Below, piece by piece: positions 12,008-23,940 of a stretch of 64,000 nt of DNA. Below the pieces are notes generated by a model. The model was not told the origin of the DNA and searched no databases. It was given only the letters and a program-made list of their open reading frames with translations. Each line of letters begins with the position of its first letter. Positions within the stretch are counted from its first letter, which is position 1. Made by a program: the position numbers and the translations under genes. Source of the DNA: Stenopsyche tienmushanensis (lineage: Eukaryota; Arthropoda; Insecta; Trichoptera; Stenopsychidae); contig WACJ01000519.1 of assembly GCA_008973525.1 (NCBI GenBank), positions 1,488,001-1,552,000 on the forward strand, read 5' to 3'.

Positions 12008-12202
12008 GAAACGCTCAAAAGTCAATCGTGTAAATTTTATAAAAAGACATTGGATATATTATTCGATACGATCGATATCCACAGTGATTGAGAAAATCTA
12101 TACAACTGTCGGAGGATATTGTCGTTTTACTATTTTTACTATTCTATATTGGATGTGTCGAAGTGCCGAACGATCGTTGCGATCTTATTCGATCCGAACC
12201 GA
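12008..12202 (+). repeat. Left arm of a ~200-bp inverted repeat
   Basis: The sequence from AACGCTCAAAAGTC through CTGTCGGAGGATATTGTCG to GATCGTTGCGATCTTATTCG is repeated in reverse complement at 13731-13944 with modest divergence. Both arms adjoin desert-repeat fragments. Confidence 0.85.
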
Positions 12203-12210
12203 ATTATATA

Positions 12211-12245
12211 TTGGGAGGCCCTTGGTTCAATTAAAGTTTGAGACC
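12211..12245 (+). mobile_element. Desert repeat core fragment
   Basis: GGGAGGCCCTTGGTTCAATT followed by AAAGTTTGAG: only the core of the family survives. Confidence 0.6.
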
Positions 12246-12257
12246 CCTTTGACCTAA

Positions 12258-12556
12258 TGGTGGATTTAGCCCTTGAAAAGTTTTTGGCGCAATTTAAGTC
12301 GAAAGCCCCCTGGAATCATTTGATTATTCAACCTGGGACAAATGGGACATCGTTCTTCAATATGTGCAGTTTCCTATTGAGATTTCACTATTACACGGTA
12401 TCGGGACTGAAAACGGACTTGTTTTTCAATTGGAGGTTGGTATTTCAACTACGATTTCTACATGCCGCGTAATAGTGAATCAGTGTGTTTCAAAATAAAA
12501 ACATAAATCCCTGAATTACTCGGTGAGTCCAAAACTTTTTGAGGCCCTCAGAATGT
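12258..12556 (+). mobile_element. Desert repeat copy 6, 3' end missing
   Basis: Starts GGTGGATTTAGCCC, contains the ACAAATGGGACATC and CACTATTACACGG segments of the family, and stops at CTTTTTGAGGCCCTCAGAATG without the terminal repeat. Confidence 0.75.
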
Positions 12557-13308
12557 TTCAATAAAAAGGCTTTTTTTCAACAAGCGCCAATATTGTTCGG
12601 TTGTTAAATAGTAAATCTATAGAATTAATTCCCGTGTATTGAAAATGGCGCCGACATTAAAAAAGGTTTTTGGTTTCGATCGCATTATTGCATTTGGGGG
12701 GTCGCATGTACTCGATGTTTATGTGGGGATTTTTTTTGTGGCAAATGAAATATGTCCATAGGAATATCGCACGGAGAGGGTTAAATTCCTAGGCAATAAA
12801 TCGTACGGAGGGAAATGTGGCGTAAAGATAAAGAAAGAATGGTTGTTGAAGAGTTGGTTGTTAATGTTTGCGCGGCGTGGGGGCTCTACCTGTGAGGAAA
12901 GGGGCCCGCTAATGGACCGCCGCTCTCTAATGACAAGCCCTGTGTCAACATACCGAACTCATCCAACACAATTGGACGGAATCGACTAATGCCACGCACT
13001 TGATTAACACCACGATTACGTTCTTCAATCAATTCTAACAACTCCCAATTAATAAAGCGAGGTCAGCATGAGCTCGCCTGGTTGTTCAATTTTTTTCTGC
13101 GAAGAGTGTTGATTTTACGAAAAATTTAAGAGGAGACGAGCTAAGTGGTATACATGTATACGAACGTGAATGACATTGAACAATACTCGCTTCTCACACC
13201 GCAGATACAAATCATTCCGACTAACCACCATTTGAAACAAATTTCTCAATGCAATTTAGATCGAACACAATCCAAAAATTCAAGGAAAATGATAAATTTT
13301 CCACATTA
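12557..13308. other. Spacer, nothing recognised
   Basis: No recognisable gene, repeat family or RNA gene; frames are short and unsupported. Confidence 0.4.
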
Positions 13309-13651
13309 GGGGCCAATTTATCTATAGGCGCACGCCTCTAACCTCAAAAATTCAAGAGGCCTCATACATTGTAAAGGGCCTCAATGTTTTTGACCCACCG
13401 AGTAATTCAATGAATCTAAGAAATTCATCCTTTGAATTTCATTTTTATGCGACATGTATAAATCATGGTTGAAACACCAAGATTCAATTGAAAAACTAGG
13501 CCGCTCTCTGCGCATATGCCGCGTAATAGTTAAATCGTAATAAGAAGCCGCGTATAGTCAGAATTAGTCGCAGGTTTAAGAGTTAAATAGGTCCAGGGTG
13601 CCTCAAACTAAAATTGCGCCGAGGGCCCTTCAAGTGCTAAATCCACCACTG
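13309..13651 (-). mobile_element. Desert repeat copy 7
   Basis: Inverted copy opening GCCAATTTATCTATAGGCGC and ending GCTAAATCCACCACTG. Confidence 0.75.
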
Positions 13652-13713
13652 AGTTCAAAGGGCATCAAACTTAAATTGCGTCAAGGGCCTCTCGAGTGCT
13701 AAATCCGCCACTG
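13652..13713 (-). mobile_element. Second terminal segment in tandem with copy 7
   Basis: The end segment (AACTTAAATTGCGTCAAGGG to TAAATCCGCCACTG) occurs again directly after copy 7, so two family ends sit head to tail within about 60 bp. Confidence 0.75.
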
Positions 13714-13730
13714 TTCCCGATATATCTTTC

Positions 13731-13944
13731 AGCTCGGATCGAACAAGATCGCAACGATCGTTCGACAAAATCAACGCCTCCAAAATCGAATAGTAAAACG
13801 ACAATATCCTCCGACAGTTGTAGAGATTTTCTCAATCGACGTGGATATCGATTTTATGGCCGACGACGTATCGAATATAATATATCCAATATCTTTTTTT
13901 CTATTTACATTATTGACTTTTACGACTTTTGAGCGCCTCGTTTT
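13731..13944 (-). repeat. Right arm of the ~200-bp inverted repeat
   Basis: Reverse complement of 12008-12202, carrying CGACAATATCCTCCGACAG and GACTTTTGAGCGCCTCG. The spacer between the arms is about 1.5 kb. Confidence 0.85.
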
Positions 13945-14732
13945 TCCACTATAAAAGAAATTGTATTACGTAACGCCCGTTTGTAGTAAGCATACAATCT
14001 TGCATATCCCCGGAGCGCACACACGATTTGGATGTAAATTTATACAAATTTAATTTCGCTAATACTCGGCTAAATATTCGAATTGGAGTCTCGAATTGCT
14101 ACCAACTTAAATGAATGTTTATTAGTCATTTGGCGTTAATTGTTGTTAGTCATCTGCTTAATTTCGCCAAAAACCACCGGTCGAAACACTTCCAGGCGGC
14201 TAATTCCGTAATGTTTATTTATCTTCCCCGGATTTATTTCTTCGCAATCTTTGGCATTTATCTTTGCGGAGTTCTTCATAGGATTCTGTACAATAACAAA
14301 CGCGTGTGTATGTGGAAATTGCGCATAAACGCGCGTCAGATCAAGTGTTACCGATTCCCGCTCGTTTGCTGCCGATAATAGCGCGCTAATTTGTTTATTG
14401 CATTTGGTCTTCTTGAGGCGCAATATTGAGCGGCGATACGCAGAATCGTTTTCGCGAACGTAGAAGCGTTCATCGAACGTCATTTCTCTGAAAAGATCGG
14501 CCTGAAAGAAAAATGCAAAGAATCAGGACGCACGGTCGTGTTTAAATACGGCGTCTTTCAATAGAAACGCTCAAAGTTTGTTAGATTATAGCGACCATAT
14601 TATTAAAGCAATATCTATCAAATTTATTTTGAACTATTCAATACTGTATGGCAAATCACCATGGCAAGTTATAGCGTTGAACAACGTGTACAAATGATCA
14701 AATTTTATCTTTAGCGATTGGGTGCATTTTTG
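13945..14732. other. Spacer, nothing recognised
   Basis: Overlapping open frames of 87 (+) and 115 (-) codons at about 14115-14483 show no domain and no splice context. I do not call a gene. Confidence 0.4.
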
Positions 14733-15094
14733 GATGAATGATTTAGCGCTTGAGAGGCCCTTGGCGCAATTTAAATTGGAGGTCCCCTGGACTAATTTGG
14801 TTTTTCAGGGATAAATTCTGCCATTTGATCCTCGATATATGCTATTATGATTTCACTATTACACGGCATTAGAACAAAGAACGGCCTAGTATGTATTTCA
14901 ATTGTAAGTTGGTATTTCCGCATGCCGCGCAAAAGTGAAACCATGTGCTCATATTTTAAAGCATGAGAATATTCTTCAATTACTTCATTGCCTTGAATTA
15001 CGCGGTGGATACATTTTTTTTTTGAGGCCCTTTAAAATTTATGGGCCCCTTTGAATTTTGAAACATTCTGCGCTTATAGGAAAACCCGCCACTG
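14733..15094 (+). mobile_element. Desert repeat copy 8, near full length
   Basis: About 360 bp, from GATGAATGATTTAGCGCTTG to GGAAAACCCGCCACTG. One of the longest copies and useful for a consensus. Confidence 0.8.
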
Positions 15095-16615
15095 TTTAGA
15101 GCTATCTTAAATGGCAGGTCTATGCTTATAAATATATGTTATCCAAAGAATTCAGCCAAATTTATATTACAAAGTCATCAAAAATTGGACCTCCCGACTA
15201 TGTGTTACCGAGCGAAGCTGCGGTGAATATTTAAACGATGTTATATTCCATGCTTAATGCCATAAAATATTCTTTTGAATAAAATAAAAAATGAGTAGAT
15301 ATCTCATATACAACTTGTTTTATTTATATTTAAAAATTGAGTGTTCTTAATGAAATACTCCATATATTAAATCGCTTAAATCTTTTGAAATGCATCAATA
15401 TCTTTGGCTTTCAAGTATATTGCTTTTTTTGTGAGCTGTCGCTTTTTGGGTCATTCATTTCTTGAAAATAATACAATAAAACAAGATAAGGCAAGGTAGA
15501 TGCAGAAAATACCTGCTAAATTATAGAAACGCTTATCCGGCGTAAAGTGCTCTTTGCAAACTTCGTCGAATTCAAGCGCGCTCGATTGCTTGTGCCATGT
15601 TGCTGAATTTTGCGCAAAACGAGTGGCGTTTTATCTGGATAATGGATGTTTGAGAAGCTCTCATTAATATCGTCGTACGATCGTTAACACTTCGCAATCA
15701 AAATGAGCAAAGCCATCAATGTCACACTCGAACTCATGAAGACAAATGTCAATTTCACGAAGCACCCGATGATTGAGAGACCAATTAACCCTTCGGGCCC
15801 CGAATCCATTACACATGTCGTTAGTGCGTTTTACGCCACTAATAGGAGCAGGTTGCAAAATGGAAAGCTAATTTTGTCATCGGCGGTCGTCGGAGGCGCC
15901 TCCGAACAACAACCTAATCCCAACCGGGTCGGGGCAAAAAATGGGATAGAATCGTTTCCATTTGCTATCGGCGAGCATCACAAATAAGCGAGATAAGCAT
16001 CTGAGCTGGGGTGGGTTTTTTCAGAAATTCCTTCAGCAATTAGCCGCAGGGTCCCAGGATCGTGGGTGACATCACGCCACCTGACCGTTAAGACTCGGCC
16101 GTGGAATTTCAAGTGGACCTCATAAACACTCACAATTCATAAGGCCCTTATCTCATCCCTTTGTCTTTTTATCAGCAAGGGCTCAGTACATCCGGGGGGC
16201 TATTACACAAGCTAAATGCTTTTCCGTTTCGATGGACGTCGAAAAAAAACACCATCGCGACGATTCGTCATGCTTTGTTGGAATCCAAACGTTAACAGAC
16301 GATTTGCTCTTTTCGCAGAAAATTGGGCTGGCCAGGCGGATTGCGGATATAGCGAGAAATCAGGCACACAGGATTAGCCCATTTCTCCCGAAAGAATACA
16401 CCGATGTCCAAATTCCGTCGAACCGCACAATCAAAACACGTTCCCAGAAATATTAACCATGTGTGATTCATATGGCGACGTCGAAATTGGGCCAAAACCC
16501 CGAATTGACTAACAGAAATAATATTTACAATAGATCGCATGCAAGAATAACATTTATACACGCATTTTATATCCTGTTTATTGACATTTTAATGCACTTA
16601 TGAGGCAGTAGCGGA
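15095..16615. other. Spacer with a slightly CpG-rich patch
   Basis: 15540-15990 is richer in CpG than its flanks. Short frames (94 codons at 15703, 89 at 16292) show no domain. No gene called. Confidence 0.4.
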
Positions 16616-16705
16616 TTTAGCGCTTGAGAGGCCCTTGGCGCAATTTAAGTTTGAGGCCCTCTAAACTCATTTTGTTTTTTAGCGTGGCAAAATTGCCATT
16701 TTTAC
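16616..16705 (+). mobile_element. Desert repeat copy 9, 5' fragment
   Basis: CAGTAGCGGATTTAGCGCTT plus the core GGCGCAATTTAAGTTTGAGG, then unrelated DNA. Confidence 0.75.
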
Positions 16706-16868
16706 TTAATATTAGAAGAACTATGACTATTAAAATTTCTAACTTTACTCACCAATAACGTCACTCGAAAATATGAATCGTCCCCTGCATCATACATTAA
16801 AAAACCCTCAAACATGTAAAATCGATTTCATACAACGACCGACAAAAGAAAACTGAAAAAAAATGAAA

Positions 16869-17590
16869 GTAGTGGTGGATTTAGGATTTGTGAGGCCCTT
16901 GACGCAATTTATGTTTGAGGCCCTCTAGAGATTTGATTTTTTTATTTGGTACAAATTTTGCCGTTCGGCCCTCAATATGCGTGATATCAAGGCATAAAAC
17001 GACTCACTTTTGAATTTAAAGTTGCTATTCTAATCATAATATCTAAATGCCACGTAAAAGTGATACGTGTATTTCAAAGCATGAGTATAGATTTCTTAAA
17101 TCATTTTGAGGCCCCCTAAAATGTGTTTCCAAGATACTTGTTGACTTGGCGGTTTATTGGCTTTCTTCCGTTCTCTAAATGTTTGCACACTTTTAACACA
17201 ATGCAAATTGTTAGCTGAAAGATTAAGCTGTGTTTGTGTAGTATATAAAAAGTGCTACTGGTTGTTTTATGTTAGGTATGCATGTCTATGTACATATATG
17301 TGTGAATAGAAATGATTCTCCCTCGTATTAAGTTTGAGGCACCTCAAGCCCATTTAGTTTTTTTTTTTTTTTTGGTTTGGGTTAAACTTTCAAACATTCA
17401 ACTCTCGTTCCACTATTAATCACTTTTTCTACATGCAAAGTGAAAGCACGTAATTCAAAGGACGAGCATAAATTTCCTAAATTCCTCGAACTACGCGGTG
17501 AGTCAAAAACTTTATTGAGGCCCTCCAAAATGTATGAGGGCCCTTCTAAATTTTTGAGACCCGAATTGCCTATAAGTAAATCCGCTACTG
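16869..17590 (+). mobile_element. Composite: desert repeat copies 10 and 11 with shared spacer
   Basis: Copy 10 (16869-17121) and the 3' part of copy 11 (17327-17590, ending TAAATCCGCTACTG) flank a spacer with AAGCTGTGTTTGTGTAG and AAAAAGTGCTACTGGTTG. The same order and the same copy/spacer junction recur at 20695-21592, so the whole block was duplicated as a unit. Confidence 0.75.
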
Positions 17591-19716
17591 CTCGGAGGCG
17601 AAAAAACGTGCATAGACTTGAATTTGGGCGTCATTACCGACCAAAGACCACTTGTATAAACAAACATCGATGCTGAACTAAATTTGTAGTTTTTAGAATT
17701 ATTTGTTTGAATTATTTAATTTTGGCTCTTTGATTTTTTAGCAAATCGAGACGCTAATCTGACTTATCTTAAAACGATCGAAGGCGCCGTAATTCAAACA
17801 GTTTGCGAGCTCTGGACCGATTACCAATTATCAGATCTACCAACAACAAAAAAAAGACGAGCCTGTAGGTAGAAAAGTTGATGGACGCATTTGAAAAACA
17901 TACACAATCATACCTCGCTTAACGCGATTTATTACGTTGAAATTGAAATATGAACATTGTTAACAAACAAATCAAAAAGATTCTTCCGAGTTATTCCAGA
18001 GCGTGTTGGCATAAATAGAAGAACCATTTTTCTGCAGAAAATATGTTTGAGATCTTGCTGTGAATTGTAATTTCGTCCTAATATTCGAAGGCCTTATTTA
18101 TTTTTTATTAAATCCTCAGTATTTATACATTTTTACTTTCATATTTAATAAAAGACGCGTAAACGCTTTTGTTTGCGATTGTTTGGCCATCAATTTTTCA
18201 ACCATCAATTATCCAATTTTTAATGGTTTTTTGACCAAAGCAGTCTATTCTGTTTATTTAATTTGAGTTTCTTTAGAGCTACACGTCTATAGAATCCATA
18301 TGAGTTTAAACACTTGACCGCCGGCGACCCACCGGTGAGTTGCTTTGTTTTTCGTAGAAAAATAAAGATATATTTTTTAAATGTTTTTATGTACCTTAGT
18401 GTTTTTATTTTATTTTTAAATATATTCAACAAAAATCATCAGGATCCCATCTAGTGATTTTATATTACGTAACTGAATCTGTTTTGGGATGTATTGGTCA
18501 GAATGCTGTAATGAGTTAATTGTAAAAAATGTCCTTATTAGTATTATTGGTGAATTGACATAACCCTAAATAAAAAAATAATTTTAATTGCGTGTATATT
18601 AACAAAAAATATTAATTATGTGCTCTGACAATCTTGAACAAGAAATCAAAACTCTATATTCAATTTTGTCGCCAAGTTATAAGACCTGGCGATTTTGGAC
18701 GGTCCGGTCTTTTCATGTCCTTCAAAGTCTCAGTCTCCTTGTGGCTTCCAATTGTGTAATACATCGTATTGATAGTAAATGTTCATACTTTTAGCAATAT
18801 CCTTGATTGAAAAGTCCTAATTCGCAGTGTATATGACTGCCTTGAACAAAATATGTATATAATTTATCAATAGAAGGACTTTTCCTATTCAATAGAAAGT
18901 GTTCTTAGGATGTAGATTTGTTATGGCGTTACTGAACTGGAACTTGTTTTGGTTGATGGCTTTTTAGCTCCCCTGACTGAAAATACTTCATTTTATTGTT
19001 TAATGATAGAGATATGCATTATAATATGTCCATAATTGAAATTATACTATCTTTTGCCAAAATAAAATGGCTTATTTTATTTGAAAAAACGCTATGTGCA
19101 AACACAATAAAGTGCTGAAATCTAGGCGTTACATTTAGGGTTCCTATAGAAAGTATGTATGTGTTATGTATTTACGCTAAATTCGGCCTTTCCAAACTTT
19201 TGTCAGTAGTTAATATGGCGAGTTGCAGAACTAATCTAGCGCGTAAATCGAGGGTCTGAATGTATTTAAATCGCTTTTAGAATGTTTGTTGTGTAATATT
19301 GACGGGGAATGAAAAGCAAAGAGTTGAATCTCGAACGCATCGAATACAAACAGGTCTCGAAGAGCATAGAATATCACAATAATAATGAAGTGTTTAAGTG
19401 GCAAAGAACAGGAACATGATACGGATTAAGAGCGAACAAAGGCAGTGATGATATAGTACCTGAGAGATGTCAAAAAATCTAAAAAATATCGTCTTGATGG
19501 GTCGACGCGATTAGAGGATTGGAAGCTTGCTGGAAAACGCTTTTGTAGCGGTTGTTGAAAACAGCAACAGGCAAAAAGCTGTGAATTGTTTGCCTGTTCG
19601 TCTTCGATCTGGTATCGTCCCTCGTCATTTTGAGTTAATTGAATAGTTTTTGGTGGAGCAATTGGCAATGGGTCGCCGCAAGAACCTCGTTCGAAATGTG
19701 TTAATGCTCCATATAA
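17591..19716. other. AT-rich spacer, nothing recognised
   Basis: No supported gene; no member of the desert repeat for over 3 kb from copy 11. A minus-strand frame of 80 codons at 19426-19668 lies just beside the LINE relic and may be part of it. Confidence 0.4.
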
Positions 19717-20050
19717 TTATTTTAATAGACCACCAGGCTCGCAGGTCTTCTTTGTTATAGATTTATTTATTTTAGTGTAAATTTTGAGAATAAAGCCTTT
19801 GCGTGTTGGTAAGTAGGCTCGGACCCGCCCATCTCTGCCAGTTGTCCAAAAGATCGCCGCCTCGTAAGAAAAAATCCCAGTCCAGATAACATCAACTACC
19901 CACGTTAAACTATTGATGAAGGTCGGCTTCCTGACAGCTCTCACAGAAGTAACATTGACGACTTTTTTCATAAACTCATAGCAGTATGAGTTATTTCGGG
20001 TTCCAAGCGTTATTGGGCAGCCAGCATCGGCTTGTTTGGATTTCACGTCT
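19717..20050 (-). mobile_element. LINE endonuclease relic (R1/jockey-like)
   Basis: The minus-strand reading EFMKKVVNVTSVRAVRKPTF followed by INSLTWVVDV resembles the late part of an apurinic-type endonuclease of non-LTR retrotransposons, where a conserved 'PTF...S.VDV' stretch occurs. Only a fragment remains; no reverse transcriptase is next to it. The assignment is by motif recognition. Confidence 0.5.
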
Positions 20051-20694
20051 CATCAATAATTAGCCGCAACGGTCAATTGTCTAAGGACGGTTTTTATCTC
20101 GGACACAGGTAGTTCAGGTCCCCAAAACGAAACGCACAGAATGCCACTCCTGCTAAATCGTATATCTTCATATCAGCTGTCAAACGCGTCGTGGACTCCT
20201 TCGGGACTCCTATAAATAGAAAATGCCTTTAGATGTAATGCCCGTTTCGCGACGGTGCTTTTATGACCGACTATAAAATTGTCGATTACGAACGTCAATA
20301 TTGCATATTTGAATGCGTTTAACGACCGCACATCCAGTGCAGAATGACTGCGATTGCATCCTAGGCCCTCGGAGTAGACCCTGCCGAGACATGATGATTC
20401 GATTGCAGCTTCGCAGAGTGCATCGAGGTCAGAAACCAGAGTGGCGATGATCTAAAAGCGGCCACTGTGAATCATCTCATTTTAGCAAATGTAGTGTGAA
20501 ACAAACAACGCGAGCATGATTTAACGTTGTGAGGAAGCGATTAGCGGGGAATAAATCTCGGAATGCATTCGAAGGGTCAACCCTTTGGCATCGGGTCGTC
20601 GTGTTTTCTACGATCGAATTCGGTGCTCATATTACACAGGCGTATTTGACATGCATTCCTACGAATATCATTCAATATTTGCTGTGTATATGTG
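20051..20694. other. Spacer, nothing recognised
   Basis: No gene or repeat identified with confidence. Confidence 0.4.
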
Positions 20695-21592
20695 CAGTGG
20701 TGGACTTAGCGCTTGAGAGGCCTTTGGCGCAATATAAATTTGAGGCCCTCTGAATCTCATTTCAAAAGATAAGCATAGATTTCTTAAATCCATTGAATTA
20801 CGCTGTGGATCAAAAACTTTTTGGGGCCCAATGAATTTTTGAGGCACAAAGTGCATTTTCTGCGCCCATGGGTGAATTCCCCACTGCTTCTAACGTACTT
20901 GTTGACACATTTCTTGACGGTTTACTCGCTTTTTTAGCAAGGAGATAAACAGAGAATAATTAATCGATTTCCAGTATATTGTTTAGGTTTACTTGAATAA
21001 ATGACCGAATATTGTGTGCTATCGACAGTATTTATTTATGTATGTACAAACTTCATACACACTGCGATGGTCCTGACAGATAAGTGGATTTGTACGAATG
21101 ATAAGTGGCGGACCTACAAGTATAGCATCTATGTTTATGATGATTTTAAATTAGCTCACTACTCAAAGGATTAACACAATGGAAACTATTAGTTGAAAAA
21201 CTAAGCTGTGTTTGTGTAATATATAAAATGTGCTACTGGTTATTTTATGCTACGTATGCGTATCTATGCACGTATATGTATGAATAGAAACGGTTATCCC
21301 TCTCATTAAATTTGAGGTCCTCAAGTTCTTTTAGTTTCATGGGCTGGAGAAAACTCTATGATTCAAATCTCTTTAGGACCTTGTTATGCGCGGTTTCCTA
21401 ATGTAATTTCACAATTACTTGACATGAATAATTGTTGGTTTCAAGTCGAAACCAACAATTATTCATGCACGCCGCGTAGAAGTGAAACCGTGTATTTCAA
21501 AGGATGAAAAAGTTCTTTGAACAATTTCTTCGACTCCTTGAATTACGCGGTGGATCAAAAAAAATTTAAGGCCCTCTAAAATGTGTCCGATT
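20695..21592 (+). mobile_element. Second composite: desert repeat copies 12 and 13
   Basis: Copy 12 (20695-20886, CAGTGGTGGACTTAGC to GAATTCCCCACTG) and copy 13 (about 21305-21592) flank a longer version of the spacer found at 17122-17326. The extra part (21037-21165, with GGTCCTGACAGATAAGTGGA) also occurs at 35893-36030. Copy 13 carries a perfect hairpin at 21423-21467. Confidence 0.75.
21423..21467. repeat. Perfect 20-bp hairpin
   Basis: Arms CATGAATAATTGTTGGTTTC (21423-21442) and its exact reverse complement (21448-21467) with a 5-base loop AAGTC. It lies inside desert repeat copy 13, replacing sequence that is not palindromic in other copies. Confidence 0.95.
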
Positions 21593-21696
21593 ATGTTGAG
21601 TAGTCGATTTAGCCCCGTGTGATTTTTTTTGTGTTTCTGTCTAAAATCCCTAGTTTATACCGACCGTCCAAGGACCCTGTTAACAATATTCAAGTG

Positions 21697-21886
21697 CAGT
21701 AGTGGATTCATCTATAGGCGCAGAAAGTGCGCCTTATGCTTCAAAAATTTATGGGGCCTCAAAAAGTTTTTGATCCACAGTGTAATTCAAGAGATTTAAG
21801 AAATCTATGTTCATCTTTTGCAATGAGATAGAAAATGGGAAACTTAAATTGCGCCAAGGGCCTTTCAAGTGCTAAATTCAACACTG
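21697..21886 (-). mobile_element. Desert repeat copy 14
   Basis: Inverted copy, CAGTAGTGGATTCATCTATA to GCTAAATTCAACACTG, with the middle deleted. Confidence 0.75.
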
Positions 21887-23310
21887 TTTTCTTTCGTTGG
21901 TCGTTGCGTGAAATCGTTGGTGAATATATATTTTAAAATACGCTACAGCTCTTTTCGCAATGTTTTGTGCGAAATTTCTTCTGAAGCCAAAGGGTTAAGC
22001 ACGGTACTGAGATCACTATTAGTGAATAATTCATGAAAATAATGGACGGAGATAAATCACGCTCGTGGATGGAAACACATTGGAAAATATTACCCATAAC
22101 GATGATTTAAATACGCATTTTTAATAACCATTGGGATTTAAAACGATCAACTCTGTGTTTTGTCCAATTGGCTGTCGTCATCATGCTATTTTCTGCATTG
22201 TTAATCATGGCAATTAAAATTTTGGATGACTGGGTGGTTGAATTATTCATAATTCACAGAAGATTGAAAATAACATGTCTCTCGGTTGATGGGACAAATA
22301 TTAATGTCGGTATTTATCATCGCATATTATTCATAATTATATATTCTTCGTCAAAATTTACATCATCGTTATCGCACGCTGGAATTCGTAATGAAATAAA
22401 TTAGCTCCCCCAGGTCGGGCGTGCCACTTAGGGGCTGTCGTATGTAGCATTGCGCCATAGCGTTCCTATTGTTTTAGTGCCCTTTTGGCCGATTTCGGCC
22501 CATTTTAGCCTAATTCGTATCATTAATACGCTCGGAATAGATCCCGGGCTATCATTTTTGATGTGGTTAAAATTTTTGTGTAATGATTTAATAAGGACCG
22601 ACGTCCTGTCTACGACCACGGCCGCATCCTAATTATAGGGAGTCCTTATTTTATGCGTTGGCAATGCCAATATTACGGCCGATCCGAGAGAGCATAACGA
22701 GCGTCTTGCGGTTCTATGAATGGGGGCAGGAATTTCGACCTAAAATCCGATGTCCCCTAAGACAATGGAACGGTGTGCGATTTTTTGCATCGGCTAAGAG
22801 TGAGGACGTCTTCCACTATTAATAATCTGCAAAAAAATGTATTACCTGTGCCGTCGTCATGAGGAAACATACCGGCAATAACAGGTGTCTGTAAACAACT
22901 TATGCACGCTTATAAATGACTAACCATTAGCAAAGTACTATTTTATTTATTTTCGATGTGTTTGTATTTAGGAAAACATGCGAACATATTTGCAACCGTT
23001 CAGCGACGGGCTTGCAAAACTCGCATTTTGATTTTCCAACATGGAGCTAATTCTAAACGAACGCCATTAACACTCGAGAGTCCGCGCTCGCGTTAGCGCG
23101 TGATGAGAATGATGTAACACCGACTTGAAAAAATGTCATACAAACTTTGATTTTTATCTATAATCACGTTTTGTCAACTAACTAAATCAAAAATCCTGGG
23201 ATTTTTTAAAATTAAAAATTTACTCCATTGACAGGAATCCAAATGTACCAGATCTGGTGAATATACACGATGCAATAAAGTGTCCCAATTTTAATAAAGT
23301 CCTTAATTTT
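21887..23310. other. Spacer, nothing recognised
   Basis: No supported gene. Frames up to 78 codons without domains. Confidence 0.4.
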
Positions 23311-23470
23311 AATTTACGTCAATCGACCACATGAGGTCGGGCGTTGTCATGTTGCGGGATTATGTTACGGGTTTTTACCAAATCTGTCCTTTTTGGCATA
23401 ATGACGCACTCAAACGATTAAGTTCTTCACAATACAACCGTGTCGTGGCCGTTTCGTCTTGTATCAGAGG
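23311..23470 (-). mobile_element. mariner transposase relic
   Basis: The minus strand reads IIPQHDNARPHVV just before a stop. HDNARPH is the signature around the second catalytic Asp of mariner-family transposases. Upstream, RLYCEELNRL in another frame fits the preceding part. Only about 160 bp is recognisable and it is frameshifted. Confidence 0.7.
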
Positions 23471-23870
23471 GCCTCAAAAATTACAAAAATAAAACATAAT
23501 ATATATAATTTAAAAAATAACTATATTTTTATTTAATTTGTTTATAGCGGCGGTTATTAAACCGGGGTTAAATATCAATAAAAACGTTTATCTATATTTG
23601 AACATGATATTTCCGTGGAATTATTTACAGAAAGCATTATAAAAAGACCTATTTTGACGAAAGAAATGTTTGTTTGTTTGAAAAATTAAGTCTCAAGAAC
23701 GACGTAAAATGTTGTTCAAGAGGACCGTGCATTACAGTTGAAGAACCGCTGGTTTACAGATTTAGTAAGTACATCTTATTGGGTAGTATTTATTAACTGT
23801 AAGCCACCTATTGCGGGGATAGACTTCTTCAAATTTCTTCCGCTATGCCCAGAGCCGTAACTAGGGTATG

Positions 23871-23940
23871 AAGCAGCCGTGGCAAGTATCTAAATTAATG
23901 CCCCCCTCCCCGCCCCCCGGCAACACAATTATAAATGCAA
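23871..23940. mobile_element. Possible repeat end fragment
   Basis: AGAGCCGTAACTAGGGTATG followed by a C-rich run resembles a terminal sequence common in insect DNA transposon debris. No partner end is seen, so this is tentative. Confidence 0.3.
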
